Below are positions 17,135 to 25,372 of a stretch of DNA of 64,000 nt, piece by piece. Under the pieces are notes generated by a model. That model searched no databases. It was given only the letters and a program-made list of their open reading frames with translations, and was not told where the DNA came from. This stretch comes from SIG459 sp045631645 (GTDB lineage: Bacteria; Bacillota; Clostridia; Oscillospirales; Oscillospiraceae), in the NCBI GenBank assembly GCA_045631645.1, contig JAZQVC010000031.1, forward strand, positions 1 through 64,000, given 5' to 3'. The translations under genes and the position numbers were made by a program. The stretch's first letter is position 1, and every line of letters begins with the position of its first letter.

Positions 17135-17886
17135 AGTTTATTTCCTGGAATGTAAACGGTCTCCGCGCCGTTGTTAAAAAGGGTTTTGAAGATATTTTTG
17201 CCTCCTTTGACGCAGACTTTGTCTGTCTTCAGGAGACCAAGCTTCAGGAGGGTCAGATTGACCTGGCTTTCCCCGGATATGAGAGCCACTGGGACTATGC
17301 GGAGAAGAAGGGATATTCAGGTACCGCCATTTATACCCGCCATACTCCCCTCTCCGTCTCCCGGGGAATAGGTATAACTGAGCACGACACCGAGGGCAGA
17401 GTTGTCACCCTTGAGTATGAAAGCTTTTATCTGGTGTGCGTATACACCCCCAACTCTCAGGACGGGCTCAAGCGTCTTGACTACCGCATGAAGTGGGAGG
17501 ATGCTTTCAGAGCATATCTTCAGGAGCTGGACAGCAGAAAGACCGTAATAGTCTGCGGAGACATGAACGTTGCTCACAACGAAATTGACCTCAAAAACCC
17601 CTCCACCAACCATTTCAGCGCAGGCTTTTCCGACGAAGAGCGCGCAAAATTCACCGAGCTTCTCTCCGCTGGCTTCACGGATTCCTTCCGCTATCTCCAT
17701 CCCGACACCCGCGATGCTTACAGCTGGTGGAGCTACCGCGCAGCCGCAAGAGAGAGAAATGTAGGTTGGCGCATAGACTATTTCCTTTGTTCCGATCGCG
17801 CAAAAGATAAGATTAAAGATGCTTATATACTCCCCGAGGTTATGGGCAGCGACCATTGCCCCGTTGGACTTGAGATTGAATTATGA
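17131..17886 (+). CDS. xth: Exodeoxyribonuclease III / AP endonuclease
   Basis: A 251-residue member of the endonuclease/exonuclease/phosphatase superfamily that cleaves at abasic sites and removes 3' blocks in base excision repair. Seen: SWNVNGLRA at the N-terminus, LQETKLQEGQ (catalytic Glu), VCGDMNVAHNEID, the WRIDYFLCS block and the closing GSDHCPVGLEIEL with the catalytic His. The ATGA overlap with trmB indicates translational coupling. Confidence 0.95.
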   Translation: MKFISWNVNGLRAVVKKGFEDIFASFDADFVCLQETKLQEGQIDLAFPGYESHWDYAEKKGYSGTAIYTRHTPLSVSRGIGITEHDTEGRVVTLEYESFYLVCVYTPNSQDGLKRLDYRMKWEDAFRAYLQELDSRKTVIVCGDMNVAHNEIDLKNPSTNHFSAGFSDEERAKFTELLSAGFTDSFRYLHPDTRDAYSWWSYRAAARERNVGWRIDYFLCSDRAKDKIKDAYILPEVMGSDHCPVGLEIEL

Positions 17887-18854
17887 TGCAAATTGGCAAT
17901 ATAAAACTTGAAGGAAAGCTTCTTCTTGCCCCCATGGCAGGAGTCAGCGACCTTGCCTTTCGCCATATATGCCGCGAAATGGGTGCGGCAATGGTCTACA
18001 CCGAAATGGTAAGCGCAAAGGCTCTCACCTATGGCGACAAAAAGACCCGCACTCTCCTTGCCTCTATCCCTGAGGACAGACCTCTTGCCGCCCAGATTTT
18101 CGGACACGAGCCCGAAGTTATGGCAGAAGCCGCGCCTATGGCTGTTGAATACTCGGGAGCTGATATCCTCGACATCAACATGGGCTGTCCTGTGGGAAAA
18201 ATCGCAGGCAACGGCGACGGATGCGGACTTATGAAGGATATTGAGCTTGCCCGCAAAATTATCGAAGCTGTTGTGAAAACAGCAGGCGTGCCCGTAACCG
18301 TTAAATTCCGCAAGGGTTGGGACAAGGGCAGCGTGAATGCCGTTGAGTTCGGCAAAATGTGTCAGGAAGCCGGCGCCGCCGCAATAACCGTCCACGGAAG
18401 GACAAGAGTGCAGATGTACGAAGGTCAGGCCGATTGGGACATAATAAGAGAAGTTAAAAACGCGGTTTCCATTCCCGTCATTGCAAACGGCGATGTTTTC
18501 TCAGGGGAGGATGCGGAGCACATCCTCCGTTATACCGGTTGTGACGGGGCTATGATAGGCCGCGGCAGTTTCGGCGATCCCTGGATATTCCGCGACGGAA
18601 ACGCAGCAATTGCGGGAGAGACTATTCCTCCTCGCCCAAGTGTTGCAGAGAGAATGGACACAGTTTTATCTCAGATAGAGCTTTCCGCCGAAATGCGGGG
18701 CGAGCGTCTTGCCTGCCTTGAAGCACGCCGCCACATGGCATGGTATCTCCGCGGTGTTCCCTATTCGGGCGCATATAAAAGTGACATTGTAAAAATCGAA
18801 ACCCTTGAGGATATGAGAAAGATAGCCAAGCGCATCAAAAGCGAATTGAGGTGA
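17883..18854 (+). CDS. dusB: tRNA-dihydrouridine synthase (DusB-like)
   Basis: A 323-residue FMN-dependent TIM-barrel enzyme that reduces uridine in the D-loop of tRNA. Seen: LLAPMAGVSDLAFR, the MGCPVGKI segment with the catalytic Cys, VTVKFRKGW, ITVHGRTRVQMYEG and IANGDV...MIGRGSFGDPWIF. It fits the DusB/YhdG type. Two start codons lie in tandem (ATGATG at 17883 and 17886); the first overlaps the xth stop. It is shorter at the C-terminus than some DusB proteins but carries the complete catalytic part. Confidence 0.92.
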   Translation: MMQIGNIKLEGKLLLAPMAGVSDLAFRHICREMGAAMVYTEMVSAKALTYGDKKTRTLLASIPEDRPLAAQIFGHEPEVMAEAAPMAVEYSGADILDINMGCPVGKIAGNGDGCGLMKDIELARKIIEAVVKTAGVPVTVKFRKGWDKGSVNAVEFGKMCQEAGAAAITVHGRTRVQMYEGQADWDIIREVKNAVSIPVIANGDVFSGEDAEHILRYTGCDGAMIGRGSFGDPWIFRDGNAAIAGETIPPRPSVAERMDTVLSQIELSAEMRGERLACLEARRHMAWYLRGVPYSGAYKSDIVKIETLEDMRKIAKRIKSELR

Positions 18855-18860
18855 GGCTTT

Positions 18861-19478
18861 GTGAATCGCGATGAGGAAAAAAATATAATACTCAAAGCGC
18901 AGAAAGGCGATATTGCCGCTTTTGAAAAGCTGGTAAGCGCCAACGAGGCTTTTGTCTATAACCTCGCCATGCGCACCCTCGGCAACGAGCAGGATGCGCA
19001 GGATGCTGCTCAGGAGGTTTTCATCAAAGTATGGACTTCCCTTTCCTCATTCAGAGGCGAAAGCAAACTTTCCGTCTGGCTCTACCGCATCACAAGCAAC
19101 GTATGCACAGATATTCTCCGCCGCAGAAGAAATGACACAGTAAGTCTCGTTACAGAAAACGATGAAGGCGGCGAAAATCAGTTTGATATCCCTGACACTG
19201 CTCCAACTCCACAGGAAGCGCTGGAGAAAAAAGAGCGCCAAAGCGCCCTTGCAGCAGCGTTGGAGACTCTTCCCGAGGATTACCGCAAAGCGCTGCTTCT
19301 GCGCGAAAGCGGCGGTATGAGCTACGCGGAGATAGCTTCCCTGCTTCATACCGATTTGGGAACAGTTAAATCCCGAATTTTCAGAGCAAGAAAAAAACTT
19401 TGCGAAATTCTTTCCAAAGACGGGAACTTTTTTGAAAGTAATCCGTCTAAAGCACGGAAAGGAGGTGAGCAGGTATGA
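18861..19478 (+). CDS. ECF-type RNA polymerase sigma factor
   Basis: A 205-residue sigma-70 family protein with region 2 (about 20-90; NLAMRTLGNEQDAQDAAQEVFIK pattern) and region 4 (about 145-195; GGMSYAEIASLL and TVKSRIFRARKKL), joined by a short linker. GTG start at 18861 behind GAGGTGAGG. It overlaps the next gene, a zinc-finger anti-sigma factor, by ATGA, so the two are made together. It would direct RNA polymerase to an envelope-stress-type regulon; the recognised promoters are not known, and no obvious self-promoter was found because the gene lies inside the trmB operon. Confidence 0.93.
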   Translation: MNRDEEKNIILKAQKGDIAAFEKLVSANEAFVYNLAMRTLGNEQDAQDAAQEVFIKVWTSLSSFRGESKLSVWLYRITSNVCTDILRRRRNDTVSLVTENDEGGENQFDIPDTAPTPQEALEKKERQSALAAALETLPEDYRKALLLRESGGMSYAEIASLLHTDLGTVKSRIFRARKKLCEILSKDGNFFESNPSKARKGGEQV

Positions 19479-20317
19479 TAAGCTGCGAAAAAATTCAGGA
19501 AATGATAAGCTCTATGCTGGACAACGAGCTCAATGATGAAGAGCGCGCCGCGGTTGAAGAGCATATTGCACTGTGTCCGGAATGCGCAGCCATGTATGAG
19601 GATTTTTCCGCCCTCAGCATTTCAATGAAGGAAGAATTTTCTACAGTTCCTGCCGCTCTCCACGATAAGATTATGAGCGGAGTTAAGGCTAAGCGAAAAA
19701 AAGCAATAATAACTCCCCTTCGTGCTTATCTCAGCGCAGCCGCCTGTGTTGTTTTGGTTGTTGGCGCCGTACTGGCCGTTGGTAACGGCAGAGGCTACGA
19801 TATGGCCAAGCCCGCCGCGCCTGCCGCCCCTCCCGATCCGGGCGCTCCCGCCGCTGCCGCAGAAGACTTCGTTGCGTACGGTTTCAAAAATGCCGATGAT
19901 TCGTATGAGCTTTATGCTCCTGACGAAGCTGCTGCTCCGGCCGAAGCTGCTGCTCCTGCTGAGCCCGCTGCACCGGCTGAGCCTGCTGAGCTTTTCTGGG
20001 AAATGGAGCTTGCAACTGCAGCGTATATCCCGGGTGCAGAAATAAACTCTGCAATATACGAGCGCAGCATCGACGGAGCTATCGGAAGCGGATACACCGA
20101 TGGCGCTGCACTTGCCGCATTGCTTGGCGAGGCTGATATTTACTCCGACGGATACACTCTTCACGAAAGAGCTGACGCATGGCTTCAGCTTGATTGCGGA
20201 GGAACTATTTGTGAAATAAGGCTTTATTTCATCGGCGAATCGGTCATCGTTGAAACAAGCGAGGGACTTTACACCGCCGTCGGCACTACCACACAGTTTA
20301 TTGAAATTTTTCAATAA
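19475..20317 (+). CDS. Anti-sigma factor with zinc-finger (zf-HC2/ZAS) domain
   Basis: A 280-residue single-pass membrane protein. The cytosolic N-terminus carries the HxxxCxxC zinc motif (His30, Cys34, Cys37) that clamps ECF sigma factors. A transmembrane helix spans about 84-103. Outside lies an Ala/Pro-rich linker of AAPAE-like repeats (about 112-180) and a distal domain of about 100 residues with no recognised family, ending IEIFQ. It should hold the preceding sigma factor inactive until a signal outside the membrane triggers release. The ATGA overlap with the sigma gene supports the pairing. Confidence 0.88.
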   Translation: MISCEKIQEMISSMLDNELNDEERAAVEEHIALCPECAAMYEDFSALSISMKEEFSTVPAALHDKIMSGVKAKRKKAIITPLRAYLSAAACVVLVVGAVLAVGNGRGYDMAKPAAPAAPPDPGAPAAAAEDFVAYGFKNADDSYELYAPDEAAAPAEAAAPAEPAAPAEPAELFWEMELATAAYIPGAEINSAIYERSIDGAIGSGYTDGAALAALLGEADIYSDGYTLHERADAWLQLDCGGTICEIRLYFIGESVIVETSEGLYTAVGTTTQFIEIFQ

Positions 20318-20361
20318 TTTATAAAATCAATTTTAATCACATATTAAGGAGAAACAAACTA

Positions 20362-21051
20362 ATGAAAAAAATTCTTGCACTTATTCTTGCTCTTGTTATG
20401 ATTATGAGCCTTGCCGCCTGCGGCAAGACCCCTGCTGAAGATCCCAGCGTTGTCGATCCCGGCAACGAGCCTGCCGCTCCCGGTGAAGGCCCCGAGATGG
20501 ATATGCCCGCAGTTATGCCCGAAGTAAGCGACACCGACCTTCCCGAGGTTGATCTGCCTGCAACCAGCACCGACATTGCTGACACCGACAGCAAGCCCCT
20601 CTCCATCCTCAACACCGTTTGGGCCACCTACGGCGAAGATGAGAAGTTTGCAGCTATGGGCGGTGACTACACCACCAATGTTATGGACGCTCCCGGCGCA
20701 TGCACTCTTTCCGACGCAGAAGCTCTTGACGCTCTCTTCGGTCTGCCCACTTCTGCCGTTTCTTCCGTCAACGCCGCTGCATCTCTCATGCACATGATGA
20801 ACGCCAACACCTTCACCTCTGCCTGCTATGAGCTCGCCGAAGGCGCTGACAGCGCTGCTTTCGCTCAGAGCGTTAAGGAGAATATTCTTGCCCGTCAGTG
20901 GATGTGCGGCTTCCCCGAAATTCTCATCATTGTTGAAGTTGACGGCTGCATTGTTTCCGCATTCGGCAACGGTGAAATCGTAAATCTTTTCAAGGATAAG
21001 CTTGCTTCTTCCTTCACCTGCACCACTCTTGTTGAAGAGCCCATCGCATAA
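20362..21051 (+). CDS. Predicted lipoprotein, possibly DUF4358-like
   Basis: A 229-residue protein with a lipoprotein signal (MKKILALILALVMIMSLAAC, lipobox LAAC). A Pro/Asp/Glu-rich low-complexity linker follows (about 21-75), then a folded C-terminal part of about 150 residues containing SACYELAEGAD and the conserved-looking ARQWMCGFPEILI segment. The arrangement resembles DUF4358 lipoproteins such as the one at 23.7 kb, but I cannot confirm homology by eye. It follows the sigma/anti-sigma pair by 44 bases with its own AAGGAG, so it may be a target or extra component of that system. Confidence 0.7.
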   Translation: MKKILALILALVMIMSLAACGKTPAEDPSVVDPGNEPAAPGEGPEMDMPAVMPEVSDTDLPEVDLPATSTDIADTDSKPLSILNTVWATYGEDEKFAAMGGDYTTNVMDAPGACTLSDAEALDALFGLPTSAVSSVNAAASLMHMMNANTFTSACYELAEGADSAAFAQSVKENILARQWMCGFPEILIIVEVDGCIVSAFGNGEIVNLFKDKLASSFTCTTLVEEPIA

Positions 21052-21076
21052 TTTATACAAATAGCACCTTTCTTTT

Positions 21077-21111
21077 CTCCGACTGTTAATAACGGTCGGA
21101 GAAAAGTTTTG
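21077..21111 (+). terminator. Terminator after the sigma/anti-sigma/lipoprotein unit
   Basis: An 11-bp stem with one G-T pair (CTCCGACTGTT/AACGGTCGGAG), short loop, then AAAAGTTTTG. The T-tract is interrupted. Confidence 0.7.
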
Positions 21112-21138
21112 TTTATTCATTCATTTGGAGAAAAAAAT

Positions 21139-22536
21139 ATGCTTTTTTCAAGTATTCCTTTTCTTTATTATTTTCTTCCATGCGTGCTGATCCTTTATCT
21201 GATCGCGCCCAAAAAACTGAAAAATGCTGTGCTGCTTATCTCCAGCCTTTTCTTCTACGCCTGGGGTGAGCCTAAGTATGTCCTTCTTATGGCCGCAAGC
21301 ATCCTTGTTGGCTATGCTGCTGGACTGCTTATCAACGCAAGCAAAAGCCAACAAGGCAAAAAAAGCTGGCTCATCGTCAGCCTTGTTATCTGCCTCGGCT
21401 TTCTTGCCTACTTCAAGTATGCGGACTTCTTCATTGAATCTTTCAATGCCATCACAGGAATGGGCATTCCTGCCCTGAGAATTGCTTTGCCCATAGGCAT
21501 AAGCTTCTATACCTTCCAGATAATAAGCTACATCATAGATGTTTACAGAGGCGATACTCCCGTTCAGCGCAACATTATCTCCTTTGCCGCCTATGTAAGC
21601 ATGTTCCCCCAGCTTATAGCCGGTCCTATTGTCCGCTACAGCGATATTGTCAAAGAAATCGACAATCGCCGCGTTACCCTCCAGTCAGTTTTTGAAGGTA
21701 TACGCCGCTTTGTTCTCGGCCTTGGCAAAAAGATAATAATCGCAAACGTTCTCGGCGAGCTTTGCGATGCTTTTCTTGCCTCTGCAGACCGCAGTGCTGC
21801 ATTTTGCTGGCTTTACGCCCTTGCCTTCACCCTCCACATCTATTTCGATTTCTCCGCTTACAGCGATATGGCCATCGGTCTTGGCAGAATTCTTGGCTTT
21901 TCTTTCCCCGAAAACTTCAACTATCCTTTCATCTCCCGTTCCATTACCGAATTCTGGCGCCGCTGGCATATGAGCCTCGGCAGTTGGTTCCGCGACTATG
22001 TATATATCCCTCTCGGCGGCAACCGCTGCAGCAAAGCCCGCCAGATGCTGAACATTTTCATCGTGTGGATGCTGACAGGTCTTTGGCATGGTGCGGCCTG
22101 GAACTTTGTTGTATGGGGTGTGTTCTTCGGAATTCTCCTGCTTGTTGAAAAGCTTTGGCTGCTTAATAAGCTTGAAAAACTTACAGGACTTCTCCATATC
22201 TATGTAATGATAATGGTCATGCTTTCCTTCGTTATGTTCAATGCCTCCGGTGTGGGCGATGGCTTCAAAGTTATCGGCGGCATGTTCGGAACCGGTGAAG
22301 GATTCGTCAGCGGTGAATTTTTCTACTATCTTCGCAGCTATGCCCTCACCCTTGTAATCGCAATTATCGGAGCAACTCCCATTGTGAAAAAGGCTGTTTT
22401 GGCTTTGCGGGAGCGCAAATGGGCAGAGAATATTATCAGCGTTGCAGAACCGGTTGTTTTGGCAGCAATTCTTCTCGTCTCCACCGCTTATCTCGTGGAT
22501 GGGTCATTTAACCCCTTCCTCTATTTCAGATTTTAA
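21139..22536 (+). CDS. MBOAT family membrane-bound O-acyltransferase
   Basis: A 465-residue polytopic membrane protein of the AlgI/DltB type. Seen: the N-terminal LFSSIPFLYYFLP, ISFYTFQIISYIIDVYRG, FAAYVSMFPQLIAGPIVRY, FWRRWHMSLGSWFRDYVYIPLGGNR in pieces, and the catalytic His in the LTGLWHGAAWNF segment. It would move acyl (usually acetyl) groups across the membrane for transfer to a surface polysaccharide or teichoic acid. The ATG at 21139 has TGGAG upstream; the frame extends 10 codons further without a ribosome site. The next gene encodes its likely extracellular partner. Confidence 0.93.
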   Translation: MLFSSIPFLYYFLPCVLILYLIAPKKLKNAVLLISSLFFYAWGEPKYVLLMAASILVGYAAGLLINASKSQQGKKSWLIVSLVICLGFLAYFKYADFFIESFNAITGMGIPALRIALPIGISFYTFQIISYIIDVYRGDTPVQRNIISFAAYVSMFPQLIAGPIVRYSDIVKEIDNRRVTLQSVFEGIRRFVLGLGKKIIIANVLGELCDAFLASADRSAAFCWLYALAFTLHIYFDFSAYSDMAIGLGRILGFSFPENFNYPFISRSITEFWRRWHMSLGSWFRDYVYIPLGGNRCSKARQMLNIFIVWMLTGLWHGAAWNFVVWGVFFGILLLVEKLWLLNKLEKLTGLLHIYVMIMVMLSFVMFNASGVGDGFKVIGGMFGTGEGFVSGEFFYYLRSYALTLVIAIIGATPIVKKAVLALRERKWAENIISVAEPVVLAAILLVSTAYLVDGSFNPFLYFRF

Positions 22537-22548
22537 GGAGGCCGATAT

Positions 22549-23661
22549 ATGAAAAGCAAAGCTAAAATTCTTTATTCGGTCATCTTTATGGCAGCCGTTT
22601 TCTTCGGCCTGAGCATTTTCGCTATATTCAAACCCTCCGATGAGTATTCCATATCGGAGCGCCGCAAGCTTGAACAGATGCCCGAAATAAGTATCAAGAC
22701 AATTCTCAACGGCCGTTTCACGGAAGATTTTGAGGATTATAGCCTTGATCAGTTTCCCCTTCGTGATTCCTTCCGCTCTGTAAAAGCCTTTACAGCCCTT
22801 AAAATAATGGGTCAGACGGATAGCAACGGATTATACATCCATAATGGCTTTGTTGCAAAAAAGGAATATCCTCTCAACTATGATTCTCTGGATCATGCCT
22901 CCAATGTATTCTCCGGACTTTATGAGAAATTCCTTGCAGGTAAGGCAGATAAAATCGGCTTGGTAATAGTCCCCGACAAGAATTTCTATCTCGCGGAAGA
23001 TGCGGGAATGCTCCGCATGGACTATGATGAATTTTACTCCACCTTTGAGAGTTCCACCTCTCATTTCGCAGAGCATATAGATATTCGCGGCCTTTTGGAT
23101 ATCAACGATTATTATCTCACCGATACCCACTGGAGACAGGAATGCATCCTCCCCGCCGCACAGGAAATAGCAGCATCTTTCGGCAACACTCTCCCCGAGA
23201 AATACGAAGAGGTTCTTGTTGACGAGCCCTTTAAGGGAGTTTATTTCAGCCAGCTCGGTTTGAAGCTTGATACCGAGGAGCTTTACTACCTCACAAACGA
23301 TATAATTGAAAACTACAGCGTTTTCAATTTCGAAAGCAGCAAATCTATCCCCGTTTATGACACTTCTCTCGCAGCGGGAGCAGACCCCTATGAGATGTTC
23401 CTCAGCGGTCCTCTCAGTCTTATAACCATTGAAAATCCCTCTGTGAACACCCAAAAGGAGCTTATCATCTTCCGCGACAGCTTCGGAAGCGCAATCGCTC
23501 CCCTGCTTGCTCAAAACTACGCGAAAACCACGATTATAGACGTTCGATATATTCAGCCTATGATTCTCGGTAATTTCGTAAACTTTGAAAATGCGGATGT
23601 TCTCTTCCTCTACAGCAGCATGGTTTTGAATAATTCCACCACACTGAAAGCTGTTAACTGA
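22549..23661 (+). CDS. DHHW family protein (AlgX/AlgJ-like SGNH fold)
   Basis: A 370-residue protein with one N-terminal membrane anchor (about 7-25) and an extracellular domain. The DTHW motif (in TDTHWRQE) and the later IIFRDSFGSA block are characteristic of DHHW/AlgX-like enzymes, which complete O-acetylation of polysaccharides started by an MBOAT protein. It begins 12 bases after the MBOAT gene with a strong AAGGAGG, so the pair is one unit. The natural acceptor polymer is unknown. A bidirectional terminator separates it from the convergent DUF4358 gene. Confidence 0.85.
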   Translation: MKSKAKILYSVIFMAAVFFGLSIFAIFKPSDEYSISERRKLEQMPEISIKTILNGRFTEDFEDYSLDQFPLRDSFRSVKAFTALKIMGQTDSNGLYIHNGFVAKKEYPLNYDSLDHASNVFSGLYEKFLAGKADKIGLVIVPDKNFYLAEDAGMLRMDYDEFYSTFESSTSHFAEHIDIRGLLDINDYYLTDTHWRQECILPAAQEIAASFGNTLPEKYEEVLVDEPFKGVYFSQLGLKLDTEELYYLTNDIIENYSVFNFESSKSIPVYDTSLAAGADPYEMFLSGPLSLITIENPSVNTQKELIIFRDSFGSAIAPLLAQNYAKTTIIDVRYIQPMILGNFVNFENADVLFLYSSMVLNNSTTLKAVN

Positions 23662-23670
23662 AAGATATAA

Positions 23671-23708
23671 AAAAATAACCCTTCACATTGTGAAGGGTTA
23701 TTTTTTTA
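23671..23708. terminator. Bidirectional terminator between convergent DHHW and DUF4358 genes
   Basis: A 13-bp perfect stem (AATAACCCTTCAC and complement) with a 3-base loop, flanked by A- and T-runs on either side. Confidence 0.92.
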
Positions 23709-23715
23709 ATCATTT

Positions 23716-24198
23716 TTACTTGAGCAACTCTGCAAAGGTTGCGAAAGCATTTTCGCTGTCCTCTGCGCTAAGGATGCAGTACATAACATAGTCGCCGATA
23801 ACTTCATAGGAAGCATCTTCAACCTTATACTTCTCTTCGGGCATGTACTCATCCATCCAGCTCTGGAGCTTGAGATCCAGATATGCCTGAACGGTGGCCT
23901 CAACATCCTTAACGCTCATATTTTCGCCGGCCTTGAAAACGCCAAACTCGTCAACATTGGCGCCATAGGTGTTGAGCATAACAGTGTAATCACCGAAGGC
24001 AGCTGCGTCGGTCTTCATCCAGCCCTTGATCCAGTTGGCTTCAACAGCAGAGAGGGAATCGGTCTTGCCGATTTTATCGGCAACAGCTGCTGCGATATCT
24101 GCAGCGGGAACATTCTTGGTCTCGGTCATGCCGCCGCAAGCGCAGAGGGCGGTTGCAAGCAGGGCAACAATGATTATAAGAGCAACAATCTTTTTCAT
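23716..24198 (-). CDS. DUF4358 domain lipoprotein
   Basis: A 160-residue protein with a lipoprotein signal peptide (MKKIVALIII..., Cys in ALCAC) and a small extracellular domain with the VDEFGVFKAGENMSVKDVE pattern typical of DUF4358. The function is unknown; such genes commonly sit beside MBOAT/DHHW genes in Clostridia, as here. The ATG at 24198 was chosen for the GTGAG six bases before it; the longer frame begins at 24222, inside the preceding gene's stop region. It follows the SGNH hydrolase gene by 20 bases. Confidence 0.82.
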   Translation of the reverse strand: MKKIVALIIIVALLATALCACGGMTETKNVPAADIAAAVADKIGKTDSLSAVEANWIKGWMKTDAAAFGDYTVMLNTYGANVDEFGVFKAGENMSVKDVEATVQAYLDLKLQSWMDEYMPEEKYKVEDASYEVIGDYVMYCILSAEDSENAFATFAELLK

Positions 24199-24218
24199 CT
24201 TTATCTCACTTTCGTTAA

Positions 24219-25208
24219 TCAATTATATGCATGGGTGCGGATATACTGCATAACAATGCCGAAGGTTTCGCCGCTGAGGTGGATACCGTCGCCATTATGG
24301 CTTGCCTCGGGAAGGGTGCCATCGGCGCTTACCAGCACCTCATAGGTGTTCAGGAACTTGCAGCCTGTCTGGTCTGCAATCTTCTTAATCCAGCTGTTTG
24401 CGGTTGCAATCTTCTCGTTGCTGATGGAGCCGATATGCTGATAGCTGCTTGCAACGGGATAGATGGAGTTAAGAATTATCTTGGTGTTGGGGCTTACTTC
24501 CTTAACGGAGTTGATAAGAGCGGTGTACTCATCAACGAACCACTGCTCATCCATGAAGGATACGCCGTTTACGCCCAGAGTCATAAGCAGTATCTCGGGC
24601 TGGGAGAGGCGGGCGGCTTCCTTGATGGTGATTTCTCCACCGGATTCGGGATAAACGATAGTTGCGGTGCTCTGGTTAGAAAGGGTCAGAGTGCCGCTGG
24701 CAGGAGTCCAAATCTGGCTGGGGGGGCAGAGATCGCTGTAGCCCTGTCTGTAATAATAGCCTATGCCGTAGGTGGTGGAGTCGCCGAGGAAGATGATCTT
24801 ATCCAGATACTCTCTGCCTGCATCCGCAGTCTCACCAAGCATGAAAGAAGGAACACTGGGGTCAGGAGTGGTTACAGGTGCTTCGGAAATCTGGGGGTCT
24901 TCTCCCTCGCTGGGATCACCCACAGGAATCAGAGGATCGGTGAGACCTTCAGTGGGATCCTCACCCTGCTGATTATCTTTATCCTTGTCCTTGTCTTTAT
25001 CCTTATCTTTATCCTTATCCTTGTTCTCGTCTTTATCCTTGTTATTTTCCTTGTCCTTACCGAAATCATCGTTCATTTCAGTTGTGAACTCATCGGGTCC
25101 TTTATATTTGGTGCAGGAAGTGAAAAACACTGCAAAAATGCTGAGAATGATGCAAAGGATGATAGCACCCTTCCACGCAGCATTGGCTCTTGCCTTTCTT
25201 TTTTTCAT
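24219..25208 (-). CDS. SGNH/GDSL hydrolase, membrane- or lipid-anchored
   Basis: A 329-residue secreted protein. A hydrophobic segment (about 14-30) ends in TSC at Cys32, which could serve as a lipobox or simply as an anchor. A highly charged Lys-Asp repeat linker (about 51-78) and a Pro/Glu-rich stretch follow. The catalytic domain has block I GDST (Ser144), the block III LGVNG and block V GDGIHLS with the Asp-His pair. It probably removes or transfers acyl groups on cell-surface polymers, which fits the MBOAT-DHHW pair encoded opposite it. It is the first gene of a two-gene minus-strand unit with the DUF4358 lipoprotein. Confidence 0.87.
   Translation of the reverse strand: MKKRKARANAAWKGAIILCIILSIFAVFFTSCTKYKGPDEFTTEMNDDFGKDKENNKDKDENKDKDKDKDKDKDKDKDNQQGEDPTEGLTDPLIPVGDPSEGEDPQISEAPVTTPDPSVPSFMLGETADAGREYLDKIIFLGDSTTYGIGYYYRQGYSDLCPPSQIWTPASGTLTLSNQSTATIVYPESGGEITIKEAARLSQPEILLMTLGVNGVSFMDEQWFVDEYTALINSVKEVSPNTKIILNSIYPVASSYQHIGSISNEKIATANSWIKKIADQTGCKFLNTYEVLVSADGTLPEASHNGDGIHLSGETFGIVMQYIRTHAYN
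24975..25058. repeat. In-gene tandem 6-bp repeat coding Lys-Asp
   Basis: Roughly 14 hexamer units (AAAGAT/AAGGAC/AAGGAT on the minus strand) encode a KD linker in the SGNH hydrolase. Synonymous third-base changes break the repeat, suggesting selection for the charged linker, but copy number could still vary by slippage in frame. Confidence 0.85.
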
Positions 25209-25327
25209 ATCAATACTCCTATATTTATTATGCGTATTTTCATTATTAAATTAAGATTACAACTACATATAATAACAGTTTATGTATCAAATTTCCATAG
25301 CTTTTTTCAAATAATCTTAAAAAAGCA

Positions 25328-25363
25328 AAAAAAGTTCGCATCAAATTGATGCGAACTTTTTTA
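25328..25363. terminator. Terminator after the EF-G-like gene
   Basis: A 9-bp or longer stem (GTTCGCATC/GATGCGAAC) extended by A/T runs on both sides; it ends the minus-strand gene that stops at 25373 and can act in both directions. Confidence 0.9.
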
Positions 25364-25372
25364 ATTATTGAA

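Noticed and set aside
24219..25208. CRISPR-like or microsatellite array at the KD repeat
   Set aside because: The repeat is in frame within a gene, has 6-bp units and no spacers.
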